Positions 16,370 through 24,273 of a stretch of DNA of 64,000 bases are shown here, piece by piece. The stretch comes from Clostridiales bacterium UBA2432 (GTDB lineage: Bacteria > Bacillota > Clostridia > Lachnospirales > Vallitaleaceae). The translations under genes were made by a program, and so were the position numbers. The notes below the pieces were generated by a model. The model did no database searches. It was given only the letters and a program-made list of their open reading frames with translations, and was not told the DNA's origin. Numbering within the stretch: position 1 is the first letter of the stretch; every line of letters begins with the position of its first letter. Location of the stretch: positions 199,046 through 263,045 of the forward strand of contig DDQW01000080.1 of assembly GCA_002342805.1 (NCBI GenBank). Direction: 5' to 3'.

Positions 16370-17351
16370 AGTCTTTGACTTTAAATTTCGGCATTAAATG
16401 GTAAATCGCCTCTGTCTTTTCGCCATTTAACATCGAATATAAGGCCTTTGAGCACCGATCCCCCATGGCTGTATTTCTGTTATCAATACTTGAAATTGTT
16501 GGAATCGAAATATCCGAATAAATCGAATTATTAAATCCAATGATATTTATATCTTCCGGAACCTTTAATCCCATTTTTACACATGCTTTAATGGCTCCAA
16601 CAGCCATGATATCTTCACTATAAATAATGGCAGTAATGTTTGGATTTTCTTTTAAAAACTTTTCCGTTTCAATTTCACTATTTTCTAGTTCTGTCTTAAT
16701 ATATTTGATGTTTTTTTCATTAAACATTAGATTATTTTTTCTTATCCCATCCAAAAATCCTTCTTGCTTATTATGGGCACTATAGGTTACATAATCATTC
16801 ATAAACCCTATGTTTTTATGCCCTTTGCTAACCAAAAAGTCAACAACATTCGATACTCCTTTTCTCTCATTTACAACTACGCCGCAAACATTATCAAGTT
16901 CTATATATCCGTTGGCAATAACAACGGGTTTATCACTCAGATATTTCTTGATACTTTTTTTCATGTTATTATTTTGAAATCTAGATCCAATGAGAACCAA
17001 TCCTTCAACATTACGGCTTGCCATGACTTTAAGGTATTCTTCTTGTTTACTGTCATCTAGACCACATGAAGCGATAACGCTCACATATCCATACTGTGTG
17101 AACGCTTCTTCTATGTGAAATGCCGTATGAATATGATGAATATTTCGCACATCAATGACGATAATTCCAATGACTTTATTTTCATTGCTAGCAAGTCCTC
17201 GAGCATGACTATTGGGAAAGTAGGCTTGTTCATCCAATATTTTTAATATTTTTTCTCTTGTTTCTTGTTTGACGCCTGGTTTATCATTAATTACTCTTGA
17301 GACTGTTGTATGCGATACACCTGCTAACGTTGCAATATCATAAATGTTCAT
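16359..17351 (-). CDS. LacI family transcriptional regulator
   Basis: 330 residues: helix-turn-helix MNIYDIATLAGVS then HTTVSRVIN, hinge helix NSHARGLASN and a periplasmic-binding-like effector domain. It is encoded just beyond the terminator of the TRAP operon on the same strand. The recognition helix differs from the LacI protein at 6038, and a different perfect palindrome (TGTTAGCGCTAACA) occurs twice at the TRAP operon promoter, so this protein is the best candidate to bind it. That assignment rests on position alone. The effector is probably a sugar acid taken up by the TRAP system. Confidence 0.9.
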   Translation of the reverse strand: MNIYDIATLAGVSHTTVSRVINDKPGVKQETREKILKILDEQAYFPNSHARGLASNENKVIGIIVIDVRNIHHIHTAFHIEEAFTQYGYVSVIASCGLDDSKQEEYLKVMASRNVEGLVLIGSRFQNNNMKKSIKKYLSDKPVVIANGYIELDNVCGVVVNERKGVSNVVDFLVSKGHKNIGFMNDYVTYSAHNKQEGFLDGIRKNNLMFNEKNIKYIKTELENSEIETEKFLKENPNITAIIYSEDIMAVGAIKACVKMGLKVPEDINIIGFNNSIYSDISIPTISSIDNRNTAMGDRCSKALYSMLNGEKTEAIYHLMPKFKVKDSTN

Positions 17352-17440
17352 ATTCCTTAGCCTCTTTCTATTTCTTTACTTATTCTATTTGTTATTATAC
17401 TATGCTCTCGTCCACATAACAAGCTCTCCTGTATCCACGG

Positions 17441-17476
17441 AAAATATGACTGTCAAAATTATGACAGTCATATTTT
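17441..17476 (-). terminator. Terminator of the TRAP/dehydrogenase operon
   Basis: AAAATATGACTGTCA, a six-base loop and TGACAGTCATATTTT form a perfect 15-bp stem starting one base beyond the dehydrogenase stop codon. Its 3' arm ends in TTTT on the minus strand. It separates the operon from the LacI gene downstream. Confidence 0.8.
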
Positions 17477-17477
17477 C

Positions 17478-18500
17478 TTAGGCATCAAAGGTCAAAACAA
17501 TTTTTGCACATTGGTCCGGATGGTTAATCAGCAATTGAATAGCATCCTCTACATCAGTAAAACTAAAGGTATGTGATATGATTTTCTTTGGATCAAAGAG
17601 TTTCTTTTCAATGCGGTCGACTACAATCGGAAATTTATCACAACTTAATCGCGATCCTTTAATATCCAATTCCTTCTTAGTTACTTCCATTTGGATAAGG
17701 TTTGAGGGCGTCTTCAAAAAGCCCAACAATACAACTCTTCCTGTTGGTAACATATTTGGCAATATAGTCTCAATAATACTTGGATGACCGACTGCATCTA
17801 TTGCTAAGGTGAATCCTGCAAGATGGCTATTCTTTTTAAAAAATTCTTCGAATGATGTTTTCGTCGTATTAATAACATAGTCGGCTCCAAGCTTTTTGGC
17901 TCGTTCGATTTTTTTATCACTAATATCCGATATGATGACTGTGGCTCCTTCACTTTTAGCCGTTAATAATATGGTTAAACCAATAGGACCTGCTCCAGCT
18001 ATATATACAGTGTCATTTTGTCTGATTCCTCCTCTTGATAACGACTGAGACGCTATCGTAAACGGTTCAACGAGACAAGCTACTTCCCAAGGGATACTTT
18101 CATTTATTTTATGACATGATGCTTCCGGAATAGAGACATATTCTTTAAATCCACCATCGACATGCACACCCCTAACTTTCAAATCAGAACATACATTATA
18201 ACGACCGGTTTGACATGCATAGCATGTACCACAGCTTATAACCGGGTCGACACTCACGTGATCTCCCACTTTAATCTTTTTCACTTCACTGCCTACTTCA
18301 GTCACTAAACCGGAAAATTCATGTCCCGGTACAACCGGATAGTTTATAAACGGAGACGTTCCATGATATCCATGCATATCCGATCCACAGATACCTCCAC
18401 TTTTTACTTGTATTAATACATCAGTATTACTCTTTAATGTTTCCATTTCTACATCTGTTACTATGATTTTATGGGGTTCTTTAATTACTATCGCTTTCAT
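17478..18500 (-). CDS. Zinc-dependent medium-chain alcohol/sugar dehydrogenase
   Basis: 340-residue medium-chain dehydrogenase. The catalytic zinc Cys is in GGICGSDMHGY and its His and Glu are in VPGHEFSGLV. The structural zinc site has the four cysteines of CGTCYACQTGRYNVC. The NAD-binding Rossmann motif is AGAGPIGLTIL. Relatives include L-threonine, sorbitol, L-idonate and galactonate dehydrogenases. As the last gene of a TRAP operon with YiaK-like and YhcH proteins, oxidation of an aldonate or polyol to a keto-sugar acid is likely. All metal ligands are present. Confidence 0.9.
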   Translation of the reverse strand: MKAIVIKEPHKIIVTDVEMETLKSNTDVLIQVKSGGICGSDMHGYHGTSPFINYPVVPGHEFSGLVTEVGSEVKKIKVGDHVSVDPVISCGTCYACQTGRYNVCSDLKVRGVHVDGGFKEYVSIPEASCHKINESIPWEVACLVEPFTIASQSLSRGGIRQNDTVYIAGAGPIGLTILLTAKSEGATVIISDISDKKIERAKKLGADYVINTTKTSFEEFFKKNSHLAGFTLAIDAVGHPSIIETILPNMLPTGRVVLLGFLKTPSNLIQMEVTKKELDIKGSRLSCDKFPIVVDRIEKKLFDPKKIISHTFSFTDVEDAIQLLINHPDQCAKIVLTFDA

Positions 18501-18533
18501 AATTTCCTCTTTCTATATCATATCATTGACCGG

Positions 18534-19826
18534 CTAAATAAAATAACTAGGACTAATAAGTCTAGGGATCGCCATTACTATGTTCGGGAAAAGTGCAACA
18601 CAAAGCAAAACTACCACTGCTATTATAAAATATGGTATAACACCTCTAAATGAACGTTCGATATCTATATTAGCAATTGAACCTGCTATCAACAAACATA
18701 ATCCATAGGGTGGCGTTACTAGACCTAAGGCTAATGTCATTACAACGACTAAACCTAGGTGTGCCGGATCAATTCCTAACGCTAATGCTCCCGGTAATAT
18801 TACAGGAACGAACAGAATCATTGCCGGTACTGCATCCATAAAAGTACCAATGAATAAGAAAAAAATCACCACCGTTATCATAAAAACAGGTGCTCCTCCA
18901 GGTATTTGCGCAAAGAAGTTTGCCGCTCGTGTTGAGATATTATAATATCCTAAAAGCTCTCCTAAGGCATTGGCTGTAGCTAATGCAAATAATGATAAGG
19001 AGCTTAATTTCAAGGTTTCCTTAATAATCTTAGGCAAATCTTTAGGTTTTATGGTTCTATAAAAAAACATACCGATTATAAGCGCATAAACACAAGCAAA
19101 TGCAGCTGCTTCTGTAGCTGTATAAGCTCCTGTTACAATCCCACCTATGATTATTACCGGCGTCAATAATGCCGGAAAACTAGTTAAAAATAATTTAACT
19201 GTATCTTTAACGGAAACTTTATCATATCGGGGAAAATTACGCTTTTTACTAATAATAAAAACCACCAACATCATTGATAATCCCAGAATAATACCTGGTA
19301 CAATTCCAACCAAGAACAATTTACCTGTAGAGACATTGGCAATTCCTGCAAATACAACCATTGTAATACTAGGGGGTATAATACTTCCTAATGTAGAAGA
19401 TGCTGCCGTAACGCCAACCGCTGTTTCATTATCATAACCACTTTCTTGCATTTTAGGGATTAAGACTTTTCCAACGCCTGCTGTGTCCGCTTGGGATGAA
19501 CCGGATACGCCTGCAAAGATCATGGAAACGACGATATTGGCATGTGCTAAACCGCCTCGCCTGTGTCCTACCAATGCATTAGAGAAATCAATGAGACGCT
19601 TGGAAATCGATCCATGATTCATAAGATTAGCTGCTAGAATAAATAATGGAACTGCTAACAGCACAAATGAACCAAGCCCGGTAAACATTTTCATGAATAC
19701 GACAATTCCACCTAAATTCGGTATTAGAAATATACCTAGCAGAGCAACAATACCAATGACATATGAGATTGGAACGCCCATGGCAATAAACACTATAAAT
19801 AGTAAAATAAGTATGACTTGGGTCAT
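18534..19826 (-). CDS. TRAP transporter large permease, DctM type
   Basis: 430-residue membrane protein with roughly 12 hydrophobic segments, typical of the DctM/SiaM large subunit that couples substrate entry to the sodium gradient. Recognisable family stretches include GVSGSSQADTAGVGKVLIP and LGLVTPPYGLCLL. Its start overlaps the DctQ stop by four bases, the usual arrangement. With the small DctQ subunit and the DctP lipoprotein upstream it forms a complete tripartite importer, most likely for a sugar acid given the neighbouring YiaK and YiaL homologues. Confidence 0.95.
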   Translation of the reverse strand: MTQVILILLFIVFIAMGVPISYVIGIVALLGIFLIPNLGGIVVFMKMFTGLGSFVLLAVPLFILAANLMNHGSISKRLIDFSNALVGHRRGGLAHANIVVSMIFAGVSGSSQADTAGVGKVLIPKMQESGYDNETAVGVTAASSTLGSIIPPSITMVVFAGIANVSTGKLFLVGIVPGIILGLSMMLVVFIISKKRNFPRYDKVSVKDTVKLFLTSFPALLTPVIIIGGIVTGAYTATEAAAFACVYALIIGMFFYRTIKPKDLPKIIKETLKLSSLSLFALATANALGELLGYYNISTRAANFFAQIPGGAPVFMITVVIFFLFIGTFMDAVPAMILFVPVILPGALALGIDPAHLGLVVVMTLALGLVTPPYGLCLLIAGSIANIDIERSFRGVIPYFIIAVVVLLCVALFPNIVMAIPRLISPSYFI

Positions 19827-20305
19827 CTTTGTACCTCCATTCGCAAACGCTTAATTGACATTATCAAATGATTTATTGTATAAAAGGTCGTTGTTGCACC
19901 TAAAATCGGCAAGCATAACCATGTATAGCCCATTTTCATCATTGGCAAATCAATCCACTGATAATTCCAAAACTTTTTCGTGATGACAATTCCAAAATAG
20001 AATATTGATATTGTGAAACTCATAACAATTAGTGAAATAATAATATTGACTACTTCTTGTTTTCTTCCTGACAATTTATCTTTAAATGATGTGAATGCAA
20101 AATGCTTATTTTCATACGTCATCGCTCCCGCTCCGAGAAATACTGCCCAGGTAAACGAATAGGTTGCTACTTCACCTGTCCATGTTACTGTTATACCCAA
20201 ATATCTAGAGAATACTTGTATAACAATTGTAATAAAAAATATCGTGATAAAGAGTGTTCCTAAAAAAACTTCAATATGTTGAACTCTTTTTGCAATCTTA
20301 TCCAT
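19823..20305 (-). CDS. TRAP transporter small permease, DctQ type
   Basis: 160-residue protein with four predicted membrane spans and the family segment VTWTGEVATYSFTWAVFLGA. It supports the large DctM subunit in the membrane. A 13-bp RNA hairpin lies in the 58-base gap between the upstream binding-protein gene and this start, as in the ABC operons of this window. Confidence 0.92.
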   Translation of the reverse strand: MDKIAKRVQHIEVFLGTLFITIFFITIVIQVFSRYLGITVTWTGEVATYSFTWAVFLGAGAMTYENKHFAFTSFKDKLSGRKQEVVNIIISLIVMSFTISIFYFGIVITKKFWNYQWIDLPMMKMGYTWLCLPILGATTTFYTINHLIMSIKRLRMEVQR

Positions 20306-20322
20306 CTTTTTTCCTTTCTAAA

Positions 20323-20352
20323 ACCTAAGGCTATAGTATTATAGCCCTAGGT
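20323..20352 (-). other. RNA hairpin between TRAP binding-protein and DctQ genes
   Basis: In minus-strand RNA, ACCUAGGGCUAUA, loop AUAC, UAUAGCCUUAGGU: a 13-bp stem with one G-U pair. The pairing is perfect only in the RNA of this strand, which supports function at the transcript level. There is no long U-run. Confidence 0.65.
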
Positions 20353-20363
20353 AATACAGCCTC

Positions 20364-21446
20364 TTATTGTCTTGTTAATTCAAGCAAGTCTTCAAGACCA
20401 TTTTCTTGCGCATACCGATCTTGAATCGGAAGTGCCAGAGCCTTGAATTTATCTAATTCAACTTCATTAATTTCTCCACCTTCAGCAAGAATCTTTTCTC
20501 TTGATTCATCAAGCATTTCATAAGTAACTGCGCGTTCTTCTGCTACTGATGCTTTGGCTGCTTCAAGGATCCAACCTTGTTCTTCTTCTGTAAATTGATC
20601 AAACATATGACCGTTCATTAATAACAATCGTGTTGTATAATCATGATTCGTTAATGATGTATATTTTCCATTCGGTGTCGTATGATGGCTTTGTAGCATC
20701 ATATTCGTGTGATCATTTTCAGCTGCATCTGCTGTTCCTGTGTTTAATGCTTGGTATAACTCTGCCCAACCAACACTAATTGGATTAGCACCAGCTGTTT
20801 TCCAGAATTCTTGTTGAACCGGTGACCCTTGTAATCGAATATTAAGGCCTGCCGCATCTTCCGGAACATTTATTGGTTTTTTACCATAGTAATTTCGAAC
20901 TCCTGAAGAATAGTATCCAACTACTTTAAAATCATTATTTGTTTTTTCTGTAATTAATTCTTTCATTACATCGCCAAATTCGCCGTCAATTGTCGTTTCC
21001 CAATGCTCAAAACTGTCAAACAAGTATAACAAAGATAATAAATCAAACTCAGGTACGCCTGTTCCTGCCATGAATCCAGGAGATGCAACAACCATGTCGA
21101 CTGAATCTGTTGTCAATTTCATTGCAAGTTCACTTTCATTGGTTCCAAGTGTACCCGGATAGACTTCTGCTACAATACTTCCGCCAGATAGACGTTTAAT
21201 CTCTTCTGCAAATTTGTTCAAACCAAATTGGTACGGATTGTCCAATGATGTCTGATTATGTGCAACTCTTAATGTAATGACTTCTGCCGGCTCGCTTTCA
21301 GAATCATTTGAGCTTTCTTCTGTTCCAGATGTTTCTGTTTCTACTGCACTACCTGTTTCTTGACTGTTTGTTGTTCCATCATTTGCACATCCCACCGCGC
21401 TCATTAAAACTGTTGCCACCAATAATACTGCTAATAATTTTTTCAT
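20364..21446 (-). CDS. TRAP transporter solute-binding lipoprotein, DctP type
   Basis: 360 residues from the ATG at 21446, seven bases after AGGAG; the in-frame upstream codons to 21461 include that site. The signal peptide ends in lipobox SAVGC (Cys about residue 20), then an acidic Ser/Thr linker, then the DctP fold. The conserved Arg that binds the substrate carboxylate is expected in LNIRLQGSPVQQEFWKTAGA, followed by the family stretch ELYQALNTGTADAAEN. This indicates an acidic ligand such as a uronate, aldonate or diketogulonate. It is anchored outside the membrane and feeds DctQM. Confidence 0.95.
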   Translation of the reverse strand: MKKLLAVLLVATVLMSAVGCANDGTTNSQETGSAVETETSGTEESSNDSESEPAEVITLRVAHNQTSLDNPYQFGLNKFAEEIKRLSGGSIVAEVYPGTLGTNESELAMKLTTDSVDMVVASPGFMAGTGVPEFDLLSLLYLFDSFEHWETTIDGEFGDVMKELITEKTNNDFKVVGYYSSGVRNYYGKKPINVPEDAAGLNIRLQGSPVQQEFWKTAGANPISVGWAELYQALNTGTADAAENDHTNMMLQSHHTTPNGKYTSLTNHDYTTRLLLMNGHMFDQFTEEEQGWILEAAKASVAEERAVTYEMLDESREKILAEGGEINEVELDKFKALALPIQDRYAQENGLEDLLELTRQ

Positions 21447-21486
21447 TTCCATTCTCCTCACTTTTCATTATAATAAATTTTTTTGT

Positions 21487-22494
21487 TTACAATTTTTCGA
21501 TTTGTTCCCATATTTCTTCCATAACTGGTATCCCGTTTTTCAAGTTGTCTCTTCGCGTATTGATTTCCATTTCTCCTGGATAAAAAATCTCATTACAGTT
21601 TTCAGCTTTTTCTGAATTTTTAATATCTTCAATAACTTCATCAATAATGGCATCTGTCAATTCGATACTATTCATATGTTTTGGATCAATGACTATAAAA
21701 ATTTGAGATAATCCATATTCGTCTTCTGCTTTTTTTCCGATAGCTGTTGTCGAGTTTGCTCCCGATAATACAGCGGCAATTAAATCAAAAGCTATCGATA
21801 GTCCAGATCCTTTCCAAAAACCAATCGGTAACACGCGCCATGTTTTTTCAATTTCTACTGGGTCTGTCGTTGCATTTCCTGCTTGATCGAATCCTCCAAC
21901 TACAGGAAGTTGCTGCCCCTTCAATTTTGTTTCTTCAATTTTTCCATATGAAAATTGGGCCATGGCACAGTCAACAACTACATGTTCCTGATTCGATCTA
22001 GGTATCGCCATTATAAATGGATTGTTTCCTATATTTCGGTCTTTTGTTCCCCAAGCCGGCATATTTGGCATGGTATTTGTCCAACACATTCCAATCATAC
22101 CTGCATTCGCTGCTTGCCATCCAAATGTTCCGCCTCGCATCCAATGATTTGTATTGCCCAAAGCTACAATTCCAATTCCATGTTCTTTTGCAAGTTCAAT
22201 TGCTCGGTCCATTGCACTAACCGCATTGGTATTGCCCATTGCCAAATTACCATTCCATCGCTCAAATCCACCGATTCGACCTTCAACTGTCGGCTCAGCA
22301 TCCACCTTGATATAACCCTTTTCGATATAGGATATAACTCTTGGAAATCGATTAACTCCGTGTGAGTATACACCATCCAAACTATTATTCGCAAAATTTT
22401 CTGCGCTTTTTCTTGCAACGTTTTCATTAAATCCTTTTTTCAATAAAATCGATTCAAATTTTTCTACCATATCATCATATTTAATTCTTAACAT
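21487..22494 (-). CDS. Ldh2/YiaK family NAD(P)-dependent oxidoreductase
   Basis: 335 residues from the ATG at 22494 (nine bases after AAAGGAG), overlapping the upstream gene by 14 bases. It belongs to the malate/L-lactate/ureidoglycolate/2,3-diketogulonate reductase family: SLDGVYSHGVNRFPRVISYI carries the conserved SHG with the catalytic His, and GNTNHWMRGGTFGWQAANAG is a second signature. E. coli YiaK reduces 2,3-diketo-L-gulonate, and yiaK sits next to yiaL and the yiaMNO TRAP genes. The same partners are present here, so reduction of a keto-sugar acid is a good but unproven inference. Confidence 0.9.
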   Translation of the reverse strand: MLRIKYDDMVEKFESILLKKGFNENVARKSAENFANNSLDGVYSHGVNRFPRVISYIEKGYIKVDAEPTVEGRIGGFERWNGNLAMGNTNAVSAMDRAIELAKEHGIGIVALGNTNHWMRGGTFGWQAANAGMIGMCWTNTMPNMPAWGTKDRNIGNNPFIMAIPRSNQEHVVVDCAMAQFSYGKIEETKLKGQQLPVVGGFDQAGNATTDPVEIEKTWRVLPIGFWKGSGLSIAFDLIAAVLSGANSTTAIGKKAEDEYGLSQIFIVIDPKHMNSIELTDAIIDEVIEDIKNSEKAENCNEIFYPGEMEINTRRDNLKNGIPVMEEIWEQIEKL

Positions 22495-23485
22495 TATTTG
22501 TTGCTCCTTTATAATAGTCATCTAATAACATATCTGTCATTTTCACCAAGTTCATTGCTTCATCAAAGTTCGCATAACTTTTTTCTTTTCCAATAAGTTC
22601 ATTAACAACGGCCTGTTGATAAGGCATTGCAACATGCTCTGGTTCTTCGAATTCAAAGACTTCTTCAAGATCTTGTTTAATTAATCTAAACTGCGTACTA
22701 TCTAAGCCATCATAAACAATGCGCCCATGCTCTCCGACAATTTGAACTTCATTATGATTATGGTCTGCCACGTAACACCAATTCCCTGATCCAATAATTC
22801 CATTTTCGAATTTAAATGTTGCAAGAACTGTATCCTCTGCCTCATATAATCCACCTTTATTTTCAACCAGGCCATTCATACATAGCATTTTTCCAAAAAA
22901 TAGTTCTAAACAGTCAAATACGTGAACCCCCATATCCAAAAATTTTCCTCCACCGGAGATTTCCGGAATAACACGCCAAGGCAAGCTGCTTTTTTGAAGT
23001 TCTGCCTCTTCAGGCTTCATTATTTGAGTTAGATAAACATATCGTATCTCACCAATCGTTTTTTGATCTAATAGCTCTTTGATTTTTAAGAACTTCTCCA
23101 TGCCTCTTCGATAAAATGCAACATAGACCGGAATGTTCACTTCCTCTGATTTCTTTTTAATCGCTAAGCATTCTTCATAATTCATTGCAAGTGGTTTTTC
23201 AACATAGGGAATTTTATTATATTCCAAACATTTCATTGCATAATATTTATGAAACTTCGGTGGTGTAGCAATATAAACAATGTCAATGTTAGGATCTTGT
23301 AATAACTCTTCCGCTGAGCTATAAACTTTAGAAACATTATGTCGCCTTCCATAATCGACTGCCCGTTCATATGTATTATCATAAACTGCGACTAAATTCG
23401 AGTGTTCAGATTTATATAATCCCGGTCCGCTTTTCACTTCAGTTACTTGTCCACAACCTATTAGGCCCCAATTAACTTCTTTCAT
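22481..23485 (-). CDS. Gfo/Idh/MocA family oxidoreductase
   Basis: 334 residues. N-terminal Rossmann motif VNWGLIGCGQVTEVKSGPG, EKP motif in IPYVEKPLAM, and the C-terminal signature SGGGKFLDMGVHVFDCLELF with the expected Asp-x-Gly-x-His. It would oxidise or reduce a sugar or keto-sugar acid with NAD(P). It overlaps the YhcH gene before it and the YiaK-like gene after it by 14 bases each, so translation is coupled. The E. coli yia operon has no Gfo/Idh gene, so this pathway is a variant. Confidence 0.92.
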   Translation of the reverse strand: MKEVNWGLIGCGQVTEVKSGPGLYKSEHSNLVAVYDNTYERAVDYGRRHNVSKVYSSAEELLQDPNIDIVYIATPPKFHKYYAMKCLEYNKIPYVEKPLAMNYEECLAIKKKSEEVNIPVYVAFYRRGMEKFLKIKELLDQKTIGEIRYVYLTQIMKPEEAELQKSSLPWRVIPEISGGGKFLDMGVHVFDCLELFFGKMLCMNGLVENKGGLYEAEDTVLATFKFENGIIGSGNWCYVADHNHNEVQIVGEHGRIVYDGLDSTQFRLIKQDLEEVFEFEEPEHVAMPYQQAVVNELIGKEKSYANFDEAMNLVKMTDMLLDDYYKGATNNVKN

Positions 23486-23978
23486 TTGCTACCTCTTTCT
23501 TAAACTCTTGTTTATAGAAGTCAAAATCAATTTTATAAACCACTTTTCGAATCATAGATTTTTCTTCCAATGCACATCCTGGCATATGTACATCATTAGG
23601 AAAAAACACACAAAAATCTCCGGGTTCCATGGCTATGTTTTTCATGTTTTCAACATCACGATAAAAAAGTAAATCTCTTGTTTCTAATAAATCTTCTGAA
23701 ATTACATTTTTCCCATGGTCATCTACAAATCCAATCATTTCTTTTCCGCTGTACAAAAATTGTATATCAATATACTTTTTATGGACTTCCGGTCGCCCTT
23801 CTTCTTTTGCCTTTGTTTCTAAATCAATAACTTGATAATAAACCTTTCTTCCATTAATTTCGTATTCTCCAGGTTCTAGGCTTCCTATGGGCTCTTCTCT
23901 AAAAAAACGGATCGCTTCTTGTATTAATGTGGGATATAAGTCTATATCAAACTTCGAATGTATCGATGAACAGATCAT
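23472..23978 (-). CDS. YhcH/YjgK/YiaL family protein
   Basis: 168-residue cupin-fold protein and first gene of the TRAP operon (AAAGGAGG before ATG). The conserved core reads HKKYIDIQFLYSG for the first metal region and GDFCVFFPNDVHMPGC for the second, where His and acidic residues bind a divalent metal. Members include YiaL and NanQ; NanQ is a sialic acid anomerase. An anomerase or mutarotase-like role on the sugar acid delivered by the TRAP system fits the context. A second homologue lies at 26322. Confidence 0.9.
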   Translation of the reverse strand: MICSSIHSKFDIDLYPTLIQEAIRFFREEPIGSLEPGEYEINGRKVYYQVIDLETKAKEEGRPEVHKKYIDIQFLYSGKEMIGFVDDHGKNVISEDLLETRDLLFYRDVENMKNIAMEPGDFCVFFPNDVHMPGCALEEKSMIRKVVYKIDFDFYKQEFKKEVANERS

Positions 23979-24009
23979 TTTATCCCTCCTTTCATAATTA
24001 TCACTTTTT

Positions 24010-24023
24010 TGTTAGCGCTAACA
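24010..24023. promoter_or_regulatory. Operator O2 of the TRAP operon (LacI type)
   Basis: TGTTAGCGCTAACA, a perfect 14-base palindrome about 58-71 bases downstream of the predicted transcription start and 32 bases before the YhcH start codon. Its twin is at 24063, exactly 53 bases away, close to five helical turns. Confidence 0.8.
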
Positions 24024-24062
24024 TTTTTTGTTAAAAAAATATTTACACCATCTTTTTGTTTT

Positions 24063-24076
24063 TGTTAGCGCTAACA
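24063..24076. promoter_or_regulatory. Operator O1 of the TRAP operon (LacI type)
   Basis: A second exact TGTTAGCGCTAACA, immediately downstream of the predicted transcription start (about +6 to +19). Both operators lie in the transcribed leader, fitting repression by blocking escape or elongation and perhaps by looping. Confidence 0.8.
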
Positions 24077-24087
24077 TTTATATATAA

Positions 24088-24116
24088 ATACTATCATCAC
24101 TTTATTTATTTGTCAA
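24088..24116 (-). promoter_or_regulatory. Promoter of the TRAP operon
   Basis: Minus strand TTGACA (24111-24116, perfect), a 17-base spacer and TAGTAT (24088-24093). Predicted start is near 24081, directly in front of operator O1. Confidence 0.6.
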
Positions 24117-24208
24117 ATGTTTTATTCATTTTTTATGTAATTATATATTTATCGAACAATAATTCAGCACTTATGTCACTTTTGACTCTTTTCCTAGCAA
24201 CTACTTTC

Positions 24209-24237
24209 TTGCATTTACATCTTTTAAATAGTAGAAT
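24209..24237 (+). promoter_or_regulatory. Promoter of the GGDEF/HD-GYP gene
   Basis: TTGCAT (24209-24214), a 17-base spacer and TAGAAT (24232-24237), 36 bases before the start codon. It points away from the TRAP promoter. The two LacI operators lie well upstream of it, so the genes may be independently controlled. Confidence 0.6.
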
Positions 24238-24273
24238 ATACTTTAGAACAGTAAATAGGGAGATTGAGAGATT

